Positions 44,349-56,957 of a stretch of DNA of 64,000 nt are shown here, in pieces. Each line of letters opens with the position of its first letter. Position 1 is the first letter of the stretch. The stretch covers positions 5,089,053 to 5,153,052 of the forward strand of contig CM055109.1 in assembly GCA_029204225.1 (NCBI GenBank). Reading direction: 5' to 3'. The notes below the pieces were generated by a model that saw nothing but the letters and a program-made list of their open reading frames with translations, did not search any database and had not been told where the DNA came from. The position numbers and the translations under genes were made by a program. The stretch is from Diphasiastrum complanatum (Eukaryota > Streptophyta > Lycopodiopsida > Lycopodiales > Lycopodiaceae).

Positions 44349-44663
44349 TTTCGTGCTGCAGCGCAAAAATACAACATAAATTGGATCTTGAGCTCACACC
44401 TATCTTATATTGCTGCAGAAAAACGCCTCAGGTCAGACGGAGCTCTTTTACATCACACGAACAACATAAACTGCATGGCATTATCCCCCAACGCTCTCCG
44501 TTTTTAGCTCACATCTCACGCGCAAGTATTAAACTACACAAGTGACTCATGCCTAGCTAGCACTCTGGAAAATCTAACCACGGTCTGAAATAACAGGCAA
44601 ATCTTTGCTGCTGAAAGCCGATGCTCTGCAAGCACTCCACTCGAGCCTTTTTCACATCAAAAG

Positions 44664-44810
44664 ATGGCAGAAGCTGTTGATTTTGTTCCGAATCTGATCG
44701 ATGCAGCTTCTGTGAACGAAATTGCATCTTTCGAGAATCATAGAAGGGATGTCATGCGCAGGAAGGACGAAAGTATCGCGATCATGAAGCCATTTCACTG
44801 CAACATTTGA
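44664..44810 (+). CDS. Small hypothetical ORF, 48 residues
   Basis: ATG at 44664, TGA at 44808. The product starts MAEAVDFVPNLIDAASVNEI and has a basic, helical middle (NHRRDVMRRKDES). It has coding-like composition but no recognised domain. Its last part lies in the 112-bp tandem duplication. It could be a first exon, a uORF or chance. Confidence 0.25.
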   Translation: MAEAVDFVPNLIDAASVNEIASFENHRRDVMRRKDESIAIMKPFHCNI

Positions 44811-44982
44811 TAAGAGCATCCCTCAGCGTCGAGAAACACCCTCGCATTCTCTTTTCTCTCTCCCCCCTCTCAGGAAGGACGAAAGTATCGCGATCATGAA
44901 GCCATTTCACTGCAACATTTGATAAGAGCATCCCTCAGCGTCGAGAAACACCCTCGCATTCTCTTTTCTCTCTCCCCCTCTC
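44759..44982. repeat. 112-bp tandem duplication
   Basis: CAGGAAGGACGAAAGTATCG starts copy one at 44759 and copy two at 44871. The copies are nearly identical up to the pyrimidine tract (TCTCTCCCCCCTCT versus TCTCTCCCCCTCTCT), so the duplication is recent. Confidence 0.95.
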
Positions 44983-45355
44983 TCAACCTGAGAAACCCTA
45001 AAATAGTAGCTTATACCCTTGGCATGGGCCCAGGTCCCTGCGCATTCATGGCCACATGTTTTTCTTTTCTTTTTGAAATTTTGGCAACATGGTGGGCGGC
45101 ACCCCCTGCATCTAAAACCATTATCCCATAAGCAAATCAAAGCTAAACTCGATGTCTCCAACAAACTAAAAGCTAATTCCATTTCTATGGGAAGGTGGGA
45201 GTGTGCAAAATTTGGTGTGCCCAAAAAGTCGAGATGCCAAATTCATGCCCATAAAAAGCATTTTGCCAGCATCATCATATGGCATCTTGCCACTTGCCAC
45301 GGCCCAAACCGCCCCCACTTCCATGTTTGTATGCCTTCCTTTTTTTTTCTTTTTG

Positions 45356-46145
45356 ATTAGCGTCGAGTTTTTTGACAAACGTACATGCACTAAGCAAGTT
45401 TTTTGATAAATAGACATGCCCTAGGCCTATGCGCACAAGTACCTGTCATTATTGCATGTGGTGTCCAATGTACCCCCTACCAAGAAGCCCTATATTTAAG
45501 GCCTAGGCATGGATGGGGAATTGGGCCAATGCTCGTCAAAAAACCCTAATCCTTTGACAAAAGACTTCTAGTAGGACGTTGGTGTTGCAATTGTGAATAA
45601 ATTTTGACAACAGCTCAAAAGGGAACGACCATTATGATTTTACATTAAGCTGCCCCCATTTACTTCATCTTTCGTCATCACGATTTCACACACAAGGGTG
45701 CATAGTGAACCTTAGTTCTCTCTTCTGTATCCTATAGCAACGGACATGACGTTCTCCCACCTAAAAATTTCAAATCTAAACATCACTTGAAATATAGGGT
45801 CTTTACGGGTAGTGGAAATGTGAAGGGTGGTGTTTGGCATCCTCACTGACCCCAAGTCAACATAAGTCATCCACCATAAAGGCCCTTACTTTCGTATGTG
45901 ACAATGGGATAATGCAACGCCCTTCTTTTTTTCTCTAATGAGCATTGAGTTTTTTGACAAATAGACATGCCCTAGGCTTGTGTGTGAAAACACCCTTATT
46001 ATTGCATGTGGTGCCCAATATATCTCTACCAATGCTCACCAAAAACCTTAATCCTCCGACAAAAGACCTCTAATAGAATTTTAGTGCTGCAATTGTGAAC
46101 AAATTTTGACAACAGCTCAAAAGGGAATGCCCATTACATTTTTTG
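45356..46145. repeat. Two diverged direct repeats, about 590 bp apart
   Basis: 45365-45640 and 45943-46145 share GAGTTTTTTGACAAA, GACATGCCCTAGGC, TTATTGCATGTGGTG and TTTTGACAACAGCTCAAAAG in order. No ORF. They may be LTR or MITE remnants or a local segmental duplication. Confidence 0.7.
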
Positions 46146-46382
46146 TCATTTCAATGCTCAAACTCAACTAAGAGTGACACCTTAGCAAATCATCACAATA
46201 GCTTTTAATGCTACAGTGACAAAGCTAAAAACATAATGTTTTGAGCAATTGTCAAAATATTTCCAAAGTTGCAACACAAAAAATCCTATTAGGAGTCTTT
46301 AATCTTTTGTAAGATTGGTTGAATCCGCATGCTATTGGGTTATTCCCGACATATTGTAAATAAATAATATCGGCTAATAAAA

Positions 46383-47143
46383 TGTGTTGCGAGGGCATGG
46401 CATCCTGCGCGTATAAGCTCATGGCCCAATGAGCACGCAAGTTGAGTTGTAAATAGAATAATAGACTTGGGCCTCTTTGTAATTAAAATAAAACTTGAGG
46501 CTTAAAGTCATTTTAAACTTAGAAGTCTATTATTTTAGAGTTGGATCCAAATGGAGACTCACATGAATCATGTGAAATCCAATGTACTTTTTAAGACCTT
46601 TGGATCGAGTTGGGTCCAAGATGAATGGATAGGATTAGTGTACATATTAGCCAATAGTATTTTGGGGGCAAGGGCCTTCTCCATTTATAAAAAGGCACCT
46701 CATGTACTATGTTTTGCATGCTTAATGAAAAGGAGAAAACTCTACCATTTTTGGAAGAGAAGCATCCTCATTTGCTATTCAATGCTTGCTATTGCTATTG
46801 TTGCTTTCAAGTTTATGCTTTCTTGGTTTCCATAGCTTATGTTTCTCCTTTAGCAAGTAAAATGAGCACTTGAGCTAACCTCCACTCTCACTCTCTATCT
46901 CTCTCTTTCTCTCTTCTCCTCTCAACCTCTTCTATTCTTCTCTTCTCTTTCATCCAAAATCAAGATGAAGGTTAGTTTAGTGGAGTAGAGCTAGGGGTGT
47001 GTAGTGTTAGTGGTGGTAGAGTTAGAGAAAAAGTAGAGAACTAACTAAAAGTAGCATCTATTCATAGTTAGACACCTATCCAGTGTTCTAACCCTTGTTG
47101 ACAGGCAGGAGGGCTACTACTACGTGAGATCTTCCACCCTACA
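46383..47143 (+). mobile_element. Gypsy 5' LTR (start uncertain)
   Basis: The LTR end CCCTACA (47143) is followed by G and TGGCGTCGTTGTCGGGGA (47145-47162), the primer-binding site typical of plant Ty3/gypsy elements. A TATA-like TTTATAAAAAGG at 46684-46695 fits an LTR promoter. The start at 46383 (TGTTGCGAGG) is a guess because the 3' LTR is absent. Confidence 0.6.
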
Positions 47144-47144
47144 G

Positions 47145-47162
47145 TGGCGTCGTTGTCGGGGA
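47145..47162 (+). promoter_or_regulatory. Gypsy primer-binding site
   Basis: TGGCGTCGTTGTCGGGGA is a close variant of the TGGCGCCGTTGCCGGGGA-type site, one base after the LTR end. Confidence 0.8.
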
Positions 47163-47399
47163 TAGGTTTCCACTAACTAGTATAGTTGCATTTTAGCTAT
47201 TTCTTGCTTTTTGGAGTAGTTTAGGTAGATTTTTGGGTGTTTAGAGTTAGTTTTCTGTATTTTTCTGTGTTTGGACTGTTCACAGCTAGCGGAGGAGGCG
47301 TGAGAGGGTAGAGGAGGTCCTGAACAACCTCTAAGGGCTTGACATCCAAACCAAAACCTGAGAAAATCCAAAAAACACACCAATCTGCATTTTGGAGGA

Positions 47400-48240
47400 A
47401 AAAAGAGTCTAAATCTCATCAGATTTTAATATCTCCAAAACCAGTGAGAGTTAACCCTTGCACGACTGGCAACAGCTCCAAGGTATTATCCCAAACTTGC
47501 ATAGAAGCCTACGAGAGTTAGTTTCAAACAGATTGCAAAAATCATTAAAAAATCATAAGAATTCAAAAAACCTTTGTGAAAATCCAAAAAAATACAAATC
47601 TTCATCAGAACTCTCGTAGAGCCCTTTGAAGTTCCATCTCAGTAAGACCATCACACAAAAGAGTCTACGAGAGTTACTTCACTGTCTAAGTGCATGTGCG
47701 AGAGTTCCCAGTGAAAAAAATACAGGAAAATACCAAAGAACCCTCGTAGACACTAAAATTTTCAGTTCTAGTGGGCAAGAACCCTCGTAGAGAATTCTGA
47801 AGTTCCATCTCATTGAAACCAGGACACAGAAGAGCCTGCGAGAGTTGGTTTGATCCTAGTGAGCAGAAAATTGGGTTTAAGTGCTAAAAAAACACTAAAA
47901 AATGAAGATCCAACAAATCCTTCCAGAGAGAACTCTCTAGACCATTGTAATCGATCCAAAATGTCAATTTCTATCAATGATGAAGCCGACAAGAGTTAGT
48001 ACTAAGAATTTGTGAAGATCAAGACAAAATAGTAGTTTTGAACCCTCGCATACAATGAAATTTTCACTTCTTGCAAGAGTTAACTCTCGCAGAGAATTCC
48101 TGAGTCAAATCTTAGCCAAATTCAGCTCCTGTGATTCTTGCGAGAGTTACTTCCCAAGGATCTGAAAGATATCAAGGTTTTTTATCTGCAGAACAACTAA
48201 AGAACCCTTGCACAAGAGAACCCTCATAGACTAGATTAGT
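47400..48240 (+). repeat. Array of alternating ACTCTCGTA / TACGAGAGT motifs in the gypsy leader
   Basis: About fifteen copies of an AACYCTCGYAGA motif or its reverse complement occur in roughly 830 bp. Examples are AACTCTCGTAGA at 47609-47620 and its exact complement TCTACGAGAGTT at 47664-47675. A segment with GAAGTTCCATCTCA is also repeated, about 168 bp apart. Confidence 0.8.
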
Positions 48241-48294
48241 GGAAAGATCTGCACCAGATCCAGCTACTGTCAAAATCTCAGGTCAATCAGTGCA

Positions 48295-49681
48295 ATGAGT
48301 AAAAAGTTATCAAGGAAAAACCACCGTACAAGGCCTAAAATTCACTTCCGACCAATCAGATTGGTCAGATCTTTAAGATCCAGAGTGTATCCCATTGTAC
48401 AAGCAAGATCCAACTATCTTGGGCCCCACCATCAGATGAATCTGAGATTTGGACAATTAGTAGCAAGAAGGACAGTGAATCATGCACCACACCTTCCCAG
48501 ATTAGCAGATGTGCAACAAGAGGCAGAACCAGAACCAGTGCCAATGGATCCAATGGGCCAACCCATACTTGTCGCTCCCTTGCAAGCAGTCCGGAGGGCA
48601 CCTCGGATGGAGATACCAAAATACGACGGATCATCAGATCCCATCCGCTTCCTCCAGATCTACGAGCAAGCTTGTGAAATCTACGGCGAATGGACACCTG
48701 CAGAAAAGTTGATGTTGTTCCCCATGTCCCTCTAGTAGCAGTGGCTCAAGATTGGTTTTTCAACCTGTCAGAGGAAAAGAAATCCACCTAAGAAGCGGTT
48801 AAAGCGGCTCTCATCACGTGCTTTAAGCCAAGAAAGTTCCTAGAAGACTCGTTTCTCTTGCTCAACAAGGTTAAGATGGGAAAAAAGAGAAAGGGTCAAG
48901 GACTATATTGAACGGGTCAAACATCTAAGATTCGAGTGCAGTGCAGCCCTAACTCCCGATCATTTGGTAATCATGTGGTTCTTAGCAGTACTACCACGGA
49001 GCATCAGGAGAGAACTAAAACGACGAGAGCAGTACGCTAGTCTCCAAGAAGCTATGGAGGATGTCATCAGGAAAGAGGATGAGGGATCAGACGACGAATA
49101 TCCATCCACCTATACTCCTACTCCCTCGATAGCATCATCATCATCAAATGCTTCCACTCTATCCACGGAACTACTGTTGGATCAGATGACAAAATTACAC
49201 AAACAACAGATGGAGCAGTCTACGACGCAGTTTGATAAAAAACTAAAAGCCTTACAAGGAGCTGTAACAGCAACACCAAATCTACCAGAATAAAACCAGC
49301 TACAATATCTCTGACAAGAAAATGTATGGTATTCAGTGTGCACACAAAATCATACAGCAAACGAGTGCCCAGTCCTAAAGCAAAACCTGAGACTGACACA
49401 TAGATTTTTGCCATTTGTGCAACGCAACATCGCACGATATGACATTTTGTCCATTTAATCCCCGAATTGTTCAACAGAAGAGGAGTCCTTATCAGAATTC
49501 TTATCCATATCAACAAGGGGCACCAAATGCGGCACCGAGGTATGATGCACCAAATCATCAACAGCGTATGGCCTTACCTGCACCACCAAGGCCAGCCAAT
49601 CAACAAGTGGCCCACGTAAACTTGACAGCAGCAGAACCAGAATTGCCAGTACCACCTCAACCTGAGCAGCAGCAATGGTAG
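48295..49681 (+). pseudogene. Gypsy gag, broken and 3'-truncated
   Basis: ORF 48295-48735 gives the Gag N-terminus and start of the retrotransposon gag domain (PKYDGSSDPIRFLQIYEQAC). It continues in other frames (AQDWFFNL, VKDYIERVKHLRFEC, then 48964-49293). A CCHC knuckle CHLCNATSHDMTFC lies at 49409-49450, followed by a Pro/Gln-rich tail. The element ends at about 49681, where a minus-strand copia begins. Protease and pol are absent. Confidence 0.85.
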
Positions 49682-51289
49682 GTAGACTATTTCAAGCCGT
49701 AAAGTGCTTTATGAAATTTATAGACATGATTCTTCATACCTTCCAGAACGTATCCTTTGGGCTACATCATGTAGATGTCTTCTTGTATAACTCCATTCAG
49801 ATAAGCTATTTGCACATCAAGTTGACGCATTTCGAGGTCGGCAGCTACAACATAGGATAGGAGAGCTCGGATTGATGAATTCTTGACTACTAGACTGAAA
49901 GTATCACTATAGTCGACGTTGGAAATCTGAGTAAATCCTCGTGCTACCAGTCTTGCCTTCCTTCGATCAATTGCTCCATTGGCATTGTACTTGATCTTAA
50001 AGATCCATTTGCAATCAATGATATTGCAGCCAATAGGAGCTTCGACTAATGACCATGTCTGGTTCTTGATCAAAGAGAAATACTCTATGTCTATAGCTTT
50101 TCTCCAGAGATCGGAGTCTAGTTAGTTGAGTGTCTCTTCGACTGTTGTCAGTTCATGTATCAAGAAACATGCAGACTCAGGAGTATACCTTGTGGGCTGT
50201 GTGCGCACTCAGCTTGATCTTCTAGGAGGAATTGATTGATGAACCACTCATGGGACTTGTTGCTGGGTAGCAGCAACGTCTTTGTCTGATTTGTTGTCAA
50301 ATAGTGGGTCGGCAATGGACACACTTGAGCCAGAAGCTCTGATTGTCATGTCAATGGTAGGTGATGAAGGTTCTCATGGAATAATATCCTTGCCTTTGAT
50401 GTCAACGAAATGATCTTCGATAAAGACTGTATCTCAGCTATACAAGATTTGTTGGGTATCAGAATCATACAATTTGTATGTATTATCAGATGAAGTATAT
50501 CCAATCAAGATGGTCTTGAGACCTTGGAAGTCGAATTTCTTCCTCGTGTCTTTCAGGATCTGCGTGTAGGACTTAATCTATACAAGTATCCATGCCTCTT
50601 TTTGAGTGCTGGGATCTTTCCTGTCCTATCAACTACTTTGCACTGATCACATTTGAATTCTACTTTATGTCCTAGATCTGTGATCCTACTTACAGAGAGC
50701 AGATTTGTAGATAAATTGGGTACATACAGGACTTTAGAAAGTAGTTTAGATTGATCATTTGCAAAGCTTAATCTTATAGTACCTTCACCTTTAATAGCTT
50801 TATGCTATTATTGCCAAGGTGAACATATTTGTTGGTACTGTAAGGTGTATAGGACTCGAAACAACCAATGAGACTGGTCATATGCTGAGTGGCACCGAAA
50901 TCCAAGAACCAAGAACTGTCGCTGGATGCTCCTTGATGGCTGGTCATGAAGACATCATGATTCGCTTCTTGAATGGTTTGTGAAGCTTTTGTAGCTGCAT
51001 TTTCCACTTGATTCGACTGCCCCTTGTTGTTGTTCTTAGCTTGCAGTATCCGGCAATACTGGATTTCGTGGTTGTTTTGTTTGCAGTATTTGCAAAACAT
51101 CTTCTTCTTTGTCTGCGAATTTGATTGTTCCTCGTGTTGTGCTGGTTTTTGGTCTTACTTTGATTGCTTCGGATCTTTCTTCTTCTTCTTCTGCTTAGTC
51201 GTGCTCTTGTTGGTGTACAAGGCATGAGAGTCAGCTGAGGAACTTGAGTCTTCATTCCTCCGCATGTCTTCCTGCAACAACATTGTAAT
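49682..51289 (-). pseudogene. Copia B distal part: NC, protease, integrase remnant, RT start
   Basis: This is the minus-strand continuation of the gag at 57.4 kb, split off by insertion of copia A. It reads TMLLQEDMRRNED at 51289-51250, CCHC knuckle CKYCKQNNHEIQYC (from 51094), protease WFLDFGATQHMT (Ser of DSGA replaced by Phe), integrase C-terminus (YTSSDNTYKLYDS near 50500) and RT start (KWIFKIKYNANGAIDRRKAR, 50073-49762) to LYGLK. The integrase core is deleted, and RT is cut before YVDD at the junction with the gypsy. Confidence 0.82.
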
Positions 51290-52281
51290 TGTATAACAAC
51301 TGATCGGACATATCTTGATTCTACCAACAAAGCGCACAGTTTACTTGACAAAGGATGAGAAAGAAATGAATGCGAATTCGAAACATATCTATTCGTGACC
51401 AACTCAAAAAGACTCGCAAAGGATTCACAAAATTTATCTTGCAGCCAACTCAAAAGATTCGCGAAACAGTTTCTTGTAGAAGCCCATGGCTGTCTTGTTG
51501 AAGCTCGAAAGATTCGCGAACAGAATTTTGTCGTGAATTTTTTTTGTTTCTTGTTCAAAACTCAGATGTCACGAAATTGTTGTGAACAATTCGCAAAATC
51601 TTATGGACTGTTCTCCAAGCTCACCTGTCGAGAAACTATCTCAAATAGTTTGTGAAATATTTAAGCTTCCTTCAATCTCAAGAATTGTCATCTGCCGCAA
51701 ACAATTCACGAATGACGAAAATGTCGTGAAGAGACAAGTGTCGCGAACAGTTCACAAAACACGAAGCTAAAACAAAGAGATAGACTATTGCGAAATATTC
51801 TCGAACAGAAATTATTCGACCTTGGAAATAGAGCATCTATTTGAATATCAACCGTCATAAACGGTTATATTTCTACTGTTACAGTATTAAAAGGCCAAAA
51901 GACTCGTAAATAAAAGGCCAAAAGACCTGTCATGTAGCAATATAAATACATATGCACTACTCGTTGAAACTAACTCAATCAGAAACACAATAGCGAGATA
52001 AGACAACAAGAGATGTATATTGATGAATCTAATTCAGAATTATAAAAATTCGTCTTTGATCAATAGTTTCTTATTGTCTAAATGATCTTGAGTTGTCTCA
52101 TACTTTTGCATATAGTATCTTACTTCCGCATATAATTCTTGCATGCATATTCAATTAGAATATATACTATTCTATTAGTACATAGAACATATAAAATCGC
52201 GATTGAAGACACTAATATCAGTTTGATTTATTCAAACTCGCATTGTGTTATTAGTGGAAGAATATTTAATATTTTTCTACA
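51290..52281 (+). repeat. Copia A 5' LTR
   Basis: It matches 56447-56957 over its first half. It contains many TCGCGAA motifs and variants between 51440 and 51800, and ends just before the Met-tRNA primer site. Confidence 0.88.
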
Positions 52282-52396
52282 GTGGTATCAGAGCATACAG
52301 AATTAAAGTTGATATAGTGGTATCTTCGTATCCCTCTCAGCATTCTTCATACATCCATTAGTAAGCCGCTATCTGGAGGTTATTCAGAATTAGAAG

Positions 52397-53220
52397 ATGT
52401 CATCGATCACCAATATTCAAGCTAAGATCACTACAATCTTGGACCCAGGACGTTCAAACTACTTGATTTGAAAATTAAAGACTTCGCTCTTGTTGAAGGG
52501 CGAAGGTCTATGACAATGGGTAGAACCAATTGAGGAGAAGCCAGAAGCTACTCCTGGCAAAGAACTTCGAGAATGGAGTTTAAAAAATGACAAAGCTATA
52601 GCAATTATTGCGTCATCAATGCATGACAATATAATGCTAGATCTTACATCAATTTCAAACGCAAAGGATTTATGGAAATAATTGCAAACCAAGAATGAGA
52701 CTTGATCTCGTAATCAGATCATGTTTTTGGAAGACCAATTAGCTTACCTATAGTGGGACGACAAAGACCTGAATACATTCGTGCAAAAGATTAAAGATCT
52801 GTTTATTTCCTTGCAAAATTCTAGTACAGAAAATACAATTTCTAAGGAAAAACAACTTAGTTATTTTCTTCGAGCCCTACCCAGGTCATTCCACACGACT
52901 CGAACCTTATTGGCAAAAGATGTGACAATGACACTTCAAAAGGCAATAGACGGAGTGAAGGAAGAAGTAGAAGCTCGTGAACGCTATGACGACAATGGTG
53001 ATTCAGAAAATGCTCTATTTACTCAGAATAATAAATCTTCTAAGAAGTCTAAGTTTAAGAGGGAGTCGTCTATGAAAAATGAGTCTAAGACTAATGAACA
53101 ACAATCTGGAAAACAACAGAAGAATTGTTGTAGATGCAGAAGATCAGGTCACACAGAAGAAAAGTGCTGGCTAAATCCAAAGATTGAATACATTCATTGT
53201 AACGGAGTCATGCAGCAATA
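52397..53220 (+). pseudogene. Copia A gag
   Basis: One frame from MSSITNIQ (52397) with stops near 52469, 52512, 52678 and 52752. It is open from 52781, with KEKQLSYFLRALPRSF and a CCHC knuckle (CCRCRRSGHTEEKC). It ends at TAG 53219. UBN2-type Gag. Confidence 0.85.
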
Positions 53221-53398
53221 GACTATTATCAGAATCTCAGAAACAAAAAGGAAGCAGAATCGAAGCGAACCTTCAGATTCAAACTATGTCGAAGACAAAG
53301 CAGAATGCTCAAGAGCAGCAGAAGACAGGGCAACAAGGAATTCAGCAACTTATATTAGTACTGATCTATGTTGTTCATCTAATTTAATTTGAGAAGCA

Positions 53399-54601
53399 GT
53401 ACTTGATTTGGGAGCCACCTCACATTTTGTTTCCTCGAAACAAATTTTGTCTGAGTACAAGAAGACGAACGATTCGAGATTCATTATACTTGGAGACGGT
53501 TCGAAACACATGGTTGATGGAATTGGTGTATTATGGCTAGACACGAATAGGAAAAACAATAAACTGGAGGAAGTTCTCTATGTCCCTACTCTTGATAAAG
53601 ATCTTCTATTTGTAGCTAAGATAGTCGATACAGGCATGTCAGTAACCTTCAAAAGGAACTATTGTAAACTGTTTAAGGAAGATTCTGATAACTTGGTTGC
53701 TAAAGGCAACGTAGAAGGAAATTTGTATCACCTGAATATTCAAACAAGAATCGAACAAGTCAATCAAACTCAAGAATCAACAGATGTACTATGGCACAAA
53801 AGGCTATGTCATGTGAACATGGAAGCCTTGTACCAAGCCAATAAAAGTCAGAGAATTCAAGGTGTCGAAATCAAAAGTAGAGATATTCGAACTACCTGCG
53901 AATCCTGTCTTAAAGGCAAGATGACTAGAACACCTTTCAGTAAGAATGTTTATAAAGCAATTAAGGTACTTGAAATTGTGCATTTAGATATTTGTGGACC
54001 ATTCGGAGTATTGTCATTGGGTGATGCAAAATACTTCATTACATTTATTGATGACTTCAACAAGTTTTCTATAGTATACTTTATTCGTACCAAATCTGAA
54101 GCTTTCGAGAAATTCGTTGAGTATATGAATTGGGTTGAGAAGCATACATACAATAAGCTGAAGCAAATTTGCACAGATCGTGGAGGTGAGTACATTTTCA
54201 ATGGAATAGCTGAACGAAAAAATCATACATTGATGGAAGCTGCAAGGTGTATGATGGCTCATGCAAAAGCACCAAAACAGTTGTGGGTAGAAGTAGTGGC
54301 TACATCAAATTATCTTCAAAATCATATTCTGAAATCTCGAATACCGGATAAAACTCCTCATGAGATATGGTGGAATTCAAAGCCAAATCTTGCACATATT
54401 CGAACATTTGGATGCGCAATATATATGCACATACCAGATAAGCTGAGAAAGAAACTCGATGAAAAGACAGAACAAGATTTTCTGGTAGGATTCGTGTTAC
54501 ATTCATCATACTATCGTGTTCATGTACCCAAAACTGACAAGATAAAAATTGTTCGAGATGTTAAATTTGATGAGACAAAATACATAACAAACAGTATCTA
54601 G
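53399..54601 (+). pseudogene. Copia A protease and integrase
   Basis: 397 codons open from 53408. The protease motif is DLGATSH (DSGA expected). Integrase zinc domain LWHKRLCHVN to CESCLKGK, then core DICGPFG, FIDDFNKF and TDRGGEYIF. About 25 residues are deleted between GGEYIF and NGIAERKN, removing the approach to the catalytic Glu. The C-terminus ends VRDVKFDET. Confidence 0.9.
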
Positions 54602-54639
54602 TCGGCTATGAAATTCTCAGAAATTATTATGAGCTATCA

Positions 54640-56430
54640 GTGACAACAGAAGAAAAACAAGCAGACGATGAAAGAGAGTTACAAGATCCAGAGGGAGGTC
54701 ATGATGAATACCTTACAGACTCGAATCGCCAGCTCGAATTCTAGCAGAAAAGCTCAAATCAGAATCAAACTCGAAACCACCTGTGAGAAGATTAGACAGA
54801 CAACGAAAACCACCAGAAAGGTATTGTCATGATGCTTTTAATACAACCATCAAATTCTGTGGATTCTCTGATGAACCTCAAACATTCGAGGAAGTTTTAG
54901 ATGGACCAAATAAAGATCACTAGATTTAGGCAATAGAGGACGAAATGTCATCCATGTACAAGAACAATGTATGGACACTCGCACCTATACCTGATGGCAG
55001 AAAACCAGTCAAGTGCAAGTGGATCTACAAGATTAAAATAGGTCCTGATGGAGAAAACATCAGATACAAGGCAAAGTTGGTTGCTAAAGGATTTTAACAG
55101 AAGTATGGGATTGACTACACTAATACTTTCTCACCGGTAGTCAAACATACATCAATTCGTTTGTTATTCGCGTATGTAGTGGCTCATGATTTGAAAATCC
55201 ATTTTGTGGATGAGAAAACTGCTTTCATGCATGCAGAACTGGAAGAAGACTTATTCATGTACCAACCACTTGGTTTTGTAAGCCAAGAATATCCAGAATA
55301 CAGATGTCACATGAATAAAAGCATTCATGGTCTCAAACAGGCAGCAAGACACTGGTATAGAAAGAAGGACGAAGCACTACATTCCATAGGCTTCAAACCT
55401 CTATTTGTTGAATCAAATGTCTATATCAAACATGTCCAAAATGAAATAATCATTTTAGTTGTTTATGTTGATGACACACTAATATTCTCAAGAAGAGATA
55501 AGTTAAATTTCAGATGTCAAAAGAGACATTTCTGAAATATTTGAGATCGCTGACCTAGGAGAAGCTAAATCTATCTAGGCTTGTAGATTGTGAGAGACTT
55601 TGAAGGTGGTAAGTTGTATCTTCACCAACAAAAGTACACTCAAAATATCATTGAAGACTTCAACATGCTCGAATTCAAAGGTGTGCATACTCCCATAATA
55701 CTTGGAACAATACTGAGCAAGGCAGATTGTCTGCAGGCTCTCGAGGAAGAGGAACGAATGGCCAAAACACCCTATCGTAGGCTGATTGAACATTATTATA
55801 TCTAGCAGACAACACCAGACCTGATATAGCGTTTGTAGTATACAGGTTGAGCCAATATAATCAGAACCCAGGATTGTTACATCGAAAGTTGGCAAAGAGA
55901 GTACTACAATATCTCTAGGAAACGAAAGACTATGGACTGTGTTATTCGAAGGAAGCTAGATTTCACATCAAATCTTACAGTGACGCAAGCTGGGCATCCA
56001 TGAAGAATGATAGCAAAAGTATTTCAGGACGTTGTACTCTAGCATCTGGCATAGCCATACTCTGGATTAGCAAGAAACAAACAATAGTAGCTCAATCTTT
56101 CTATGAAGCAGAATATGTAGTAGCAACCAAGATGGCAAAGAGTTGATCTGGATTAAACAGATATTGGAAAGATTTGATGAATCTAGTTCTGAACCTTATG
56201 TCTTGTTAATGGATAACACTTCAACAATCTATCTTATGAAAGATCCTATATTTCACTAAAAAATGAAGCATATAGCTATCAAGTATCACATGTGATTCGG
56301 AACTTAGTCGAGAAGAAGATACTGAAGATAGTCTTCATAACCCGCAGAGAAAATGACAGTTGATATTACAAGCCACTAAGTAAAGCCTTGTTCGAGAAGT
56401 AACAAAGAAGATTGGGGTTAATCCAACTGC
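54640..56430 (+). pseudogene. Copia A reverse transcriptase and RNase H
   Basis: RT begins near 54930 (EDEMSSMYKNNVWTL, CKWIYKIKIGPDGE). The open piece 55161-55535 contains VVYVDDTLIFS (catalytic YVDD) and GLKQAARHWY. RNase H pieces SYSDASWAS and SKKQTIVAQS lie near 55975-56100. Scattered stops and a frameshift after 55500 inactivate it. Confidence 0.87.
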
Positions 56431-56446
56431 CACTTTGAGAGGGAGC

Positions 56447-56957
56447 TGTAGAACAACTAATCAGACAGATCTTGATTCTACCAACAAAGCACATAGTTTA
56501 CTTGAAAAAGAATGAGAAAGAAACAAACGCAAACTCGAAACATATCTATTCGTGACCAACTTGAAAAGACTCGTGAAGGATTCGCAAAATTTATCTTGCA
56601 GCCAACTCGAAAGATTCGCGAAACAGTTTTTTGTAAAAGCTCGTGGCTGTCTTGTTGAAGCTTGGAAGATTCGCGAACAGAATCTTGTCGCAAAATTTTT
56701 CTATTTCTTGTTCAAGCCTCAGATCTTGCAAAATTGTCGCGAAAAATTCGCAAAATCTTCTAGACTGTTCTCCAAGCTAACTTGTTGCGAAACTATCTCA
56801 AACAGTTTGCGAAATATTCTAGCTTCCTTCAATCTCAAGAATTGTCATCTGTCACAAACAATTTGCGAATGACAAAAATGTTGCGAAGAGACAAGTGTCG
56901 CAAACAATTCGTGAAACACGAAGTTGTAATGAAGAGACAGACTGTCACAAAATAGCT
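56447..56957 (+). repeat. Copia A 3' LTR, truncated
   Basis: It begins TGTAGAACAACT after the polypurine tract GAGAGGGAGC. It aligns with the first half of the 5' LTR, then passes into copia B gag at about 56957. Confidence 0.85.

Larger units (their letters stand above)
51290..56957 (+). mobile_element. Copia A, inserted in copia B
   Basis: The 5' LTR is 51290-52281 (992 bp, TGTAT...CTACA). Then come G and the primer site TGGTATCAGAGC (52283-52294), GAG, PR-IN and RT-RH in copia order, the polypurine tract (56435-56446) and a 3' LTR from 56447 that stops at about 56957, half length. Both flanks are copia B gag on the opposite strand, so A jumped into B. The missing half of the 3' LTR, together with some B codons, indicates a later deletion. 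Many stop codons; inactive. Confidence 0.9.

Noticed and set aside
44907-45224. Minus-strand ORF of 105 codons
   Set aside because: It crosses a pyrimidine tract and the 112-bp duplication, has no domain, and its composition is that of non-coding DNA.
56926-56930. GTAAT as the target-site duplication partner of copia A (5' flank GTAAT at 51285-51289)
   Set aside because: The alignment with the 5' LTR continues past this point to about 56957, so the match is a coincidence and the 3' LTR is truncated instead.
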